From DATFJT01 sp965230755 (lineage in GTDB: Bacteria > Bacteroidota > Bacteroidia > Chitinophagales > Saprospiraceae), in contig CBDDLT010000014.1 of the NCBI GenBank assembly GCA_965230755.1, forward strand, positions 31,706 through 95,705: DNA of 64,000 nt, read 5' to 3'. Numbering within the stretch: position 1 is the first letter of the stretch; each line of letters begins with the position of its first letter. Below the pieces are notes generated by a model. It ran no database searches. It was not told where the DNA came from and saw only the letters and a program-made list of their open reading frames with translations. Both the position numbers and the translations under genes were made by a program. Shown here one piece after another: positions 62,320-64,000 of the stretch.

Positions 62320-63099
62320 TTATTGTCCTGTGAAATGGGCTTCGCGCTTCTCCATAAAAGCACTTGTTCCTTCCTTGAAGTCTTCCGTACCGAAGCACCA
62401 ACCAAATCTTTTAACTTCCAGATCAAAACCATCTTCGCCATCCCGATCAAAGGCATTTACACAACGTATAATTTCTTGTACAGCCAAAGGAGCTTTTGAC
62501 TTAACCTTTCCAAGAATTTTCAAAGCCTTGCTCATACCTTCTCCTTTAGGAACAACATGATTAGCCAGTCCTATCCTAACCGCTTCTTCCGCCTTAACCA
62601 TATCACCGGTAACCAATAGTTCTATGGCCTTAGCTCTTCCCACCAATCTCGGTAGACGCTGAGTACCACCATAACCCGGAATCAACCCCAGATTGACCTC
62701 CGGTTGTCCAAATCGTGCATTTTCTTCTGCAATTCTCATATGACATGCCATCGCTAACTCACAACCTCCGCCCAAGGCGTATCCGTTAACTACGGCTATA
62801 ACCGGGGCTTTAAATTCTTCTATGGCCTGATAAGCATCGTGACCTTCCCTAGCCAATTGAGCACCTTCCTCGACACTGTACCCTGAAAAACCTTTTATAT
62901 CCGCTCCTGCGACAAATGCCTTCTCACCAGAACCAGTTACGATAACGCCTTGCACATCCTGTTCTTTCAGATCCTCTGAAAACAATCTGCCCAATTCCAA
63001 CATAAGATCCCTGTTAATGGCATTAAGTGCTTTAGGTCGATTGATTGTCACCATTGCAATCTTGTCTTCTATCTCAAGTATCAAATAATTATATGTCAT
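62320..63099 (-). CDS. Enoyl-CoA hydratase
   Basis: The 259-residue crotonase-fold enzyme has GVIVTGSGEKAFVAGADIKGF, the oxyanion and catalytic segment ALGGGCELAMACHMRIA, and QPEVNLGLIPGYGGTQRLPRLV, in which the two usual Glu residues are kept. It adds water across 2-enoyl-CoA, as in fatty acid or amino acid breakdown. Its start overlaps the flippase stop by 4 bp. Confidence 0.93.
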   Translation of the reverse strand: MTYNYLILEIEDKIAMVTINRPKALNAINRDLMLELGRLFSEDLKEQDVQGVIVTGSGEKAFVAGADIKGFSGYSVEEGAQLAREGHDAYQAIEEFKAPVIAVVNGYALGGGCELAMACHMRIAEENARFGQPEVNLGLIPGYGGTQRLPRLVGRAKAIELLVTGDMVKAEEAVRIGLANHVVPKGEGMSKALKILGKVKSKAPLAVQEIIRCVNAFDRDGEDGFDLEVKRFGWCFGTEDFKEGTSAFMEKREAHFTGQ

Positions 63100-64000
63100 C
63101 CAAATACTTTTTTAACTCTTTCCAGGAACAATTGATTCCAAGAATTCGATATTTTAAAAATGAAAACCAAAGGTAAAAATAAAACGGCTACAATCGCACA
63201 GTTTAGAAGCCCATCTAAAAACGGATTTTCCATTGCCGGAGTCACCGATGAAACCATATATACAACAAGAAAAATGAACAATAGTTTGAAGCTTTCAAGG
63301 CGTATGGGCTGCAGTCCAAATTTCAGATAAATGAAGATCATTTTAACCGCATTAAATAATATTAGTGAAATAGAAGTCGCCATCGCAATTCCTAAAAAAC
63401 CATAATGATTGGCGAGAAAAAGATTGAGAACTACATTAGATGCGCCAAGTAAAAAAAGTACATAAAAATTAAACTTGAAATGCTTTGAATATGCAATAAT
63501 CTGATCATTGACACCAGATGCCAAATCAAACAATCGAGCGGAGGCGATGATCAAGAATATTTGCTTGAGATAAGTCAGTTCGTCACCTCTAGGCATGAGT
63601 TTTAGCAATGGATCTATGTTGAAGTAAATCAACAGGAAGAAGAAAAGCCCTACTATCAGAGAATGTTTTGAGCTGTCCGCATACATTTTATTGATTTCTC
63701 TCAGATCAGAATTCTTCCAGGCCTTCGATATCATAGGTGCCATCAAGCTCGCAATCGAATTAAAAGGCACAAGTATTATTCCTGCCATAAAAGCTGCAAT
63801 ACGATACTCTCCGTTGAGCCCCACGGTAAACATCAATGTTACCATAAACCCATCTATTCTCATCACTAATTGTTTCCCGAAAACGGTGAATAAAGAGAAT
63901 GATGAAAATTCGACATACTCCTTCAATTTGATCTTTTCGAAAACCTTAAAAGGTGCTCCAAAACGTATAATTTTCAGAGAATTCAGATATAAGAGCATTC
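63096..64000 (-). CDS. Polysaccharide flippase C-terminal part (5' end outside window)
   Basis: About 300 residues of a membrane protein with about seven to eight hydrophobic segments read to the right edge. They match the second half of Wzx/MATE-type lipid-linked oligosaccharide flippases: MVTLMFTVGLNGEYRIAAF, LVPFNSIASLMAPMISK, SARLFDLASGVNDQIIAYS and FLGIAMATSISLILFNAVKM. An internal ATG lies at 63998 but typical proteins are about 480 residues, so the true start is beyond the window. Its stop overlaps the enoyl-CoA hydratase start (ATGA). Confidence 0.8.
   Translation of the reverse strand, partial: MLLYLNSLKIIRFGAPFKVFEKIKLKEYVEFSSFSLFTVFGKQLVMRIDGFMVTLMFTVGLNGEYRIAAFMAGIILVPFNSIASLMAPMISKAWKNSDLREINKMYADSSKHSLIVGLFFFLLIYFNIDPLLKLMPRGDELTYLKQIFLIIASARLFDLASGVNDQIIAYSKHFKFNFYVLFLLGASNVVLNLFLANHYGFLGIAMATSISLILFNAVKMIFIYLKFGLQPIRLESFKLLFIFLVVYMVSSVTPAMENPFLDGLLNCAIVAVLFLPLVFIFKISNSWNQLFLERVKKVFG

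Noticed and set aside
1..64000. tRNA or rRNA genes
   Set aside because: No stretch with the expected conserved tRNA arms or rRNA sequence was seen on either strand by eye; a covariance-model search would be needed to exclude a diverged one.

Overview
The window is a chromosomal segment of a Bacteroidota bacterium. The evidence is the low G+C DNA, genes that mostly lack Shine-Dalgarno signals, several secreted proteins carrying type IX secretion (T9SS) sorting domains, a TonB receptor with a carboxypeptidase-like N-terminal repeat, an SPOR protein with CCDC81-type HU domains, and the gene order of the division cluster. A Saprospiria-like, probably marine or aquatic, member is my best guess but is not proven. 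I see no rRNA, tRNA, CRISPR array, complete prophage or transposase.

Left part (1-11.4 kb): a TRAP solute-binding lipoprotein cut by the window edge, a subtilase, RecQ, a GT4 glycosyltransferase, an M28 peptidase with a PDZ domain, a PD40 lipoprotein, a small lipoprotein, a T9SS cargo protein and an AraC regulator. From 11.6 to 19.2 kb, divergent from that regulator, lies a catabolic operon: TonB receptor, MGH1/GH63-type glycosidase, GNAT acetyltransferase, sodium:solute symporter and glycerate kinase. The set fits uptake and breakdown of mannosyl- or glucosylglycerate to a hexose and 2-phosphoglycerate. The receptor, the glycosidase and the symporter are broken by eight frameshifts, all equivalent to one extra base, plus one amber codon. 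The two other genes and the regulator are intact.

Middle part (19.2-35.8 kb): an accessory region. It holds a membrane protein with an effector-associated-like N-terminus paired with a secreted TPR protein, a sulfatase-YHYH-T9SS fusion, a secreted nuclease/phosphatase, a ParDE pair, a repeat-rich LamG/T9SS type B protein and a trypsin-like protease. At 31.8-34.2 kb there is a short cassette-like array: a broken small ORF, a DUF4062 gene and a HEPN-like gene, each followed by a structured element of about 65-72 bp. The elements share AAC/GTT ends, inner GCGT/ATGC arms and covarying stems. They look like attC-type recombination sites without a nearby integrase, and this is the most interesting signal in the window.

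Right part (35.8-64 kb): the division and wall (dcw) cluster on the minus strand, read mraZ-rsmH-ftsL-ftsI-murE-mraY-ftsW-murG-ftsQ-ftsA-ftsZ. murD and murC are missing from their usual places. A run of four 10-bp units upstream of mraZ looks like an MraZ operator. Beyond it are a dolichol-phosphate-mannose-synthase-like GT2, a fused E1 alpha/beta 2-oxoacid dehydrogenase, DUF1573, a LytTR regulator, a potassium channel, DoxX, a COG2509 flavoprotein, KdsA, an SPOR protein, a ferredoxin/ferredoxin reductase pair, an enoyl-CoA hydratase and the end of a polysaccharide flippase.
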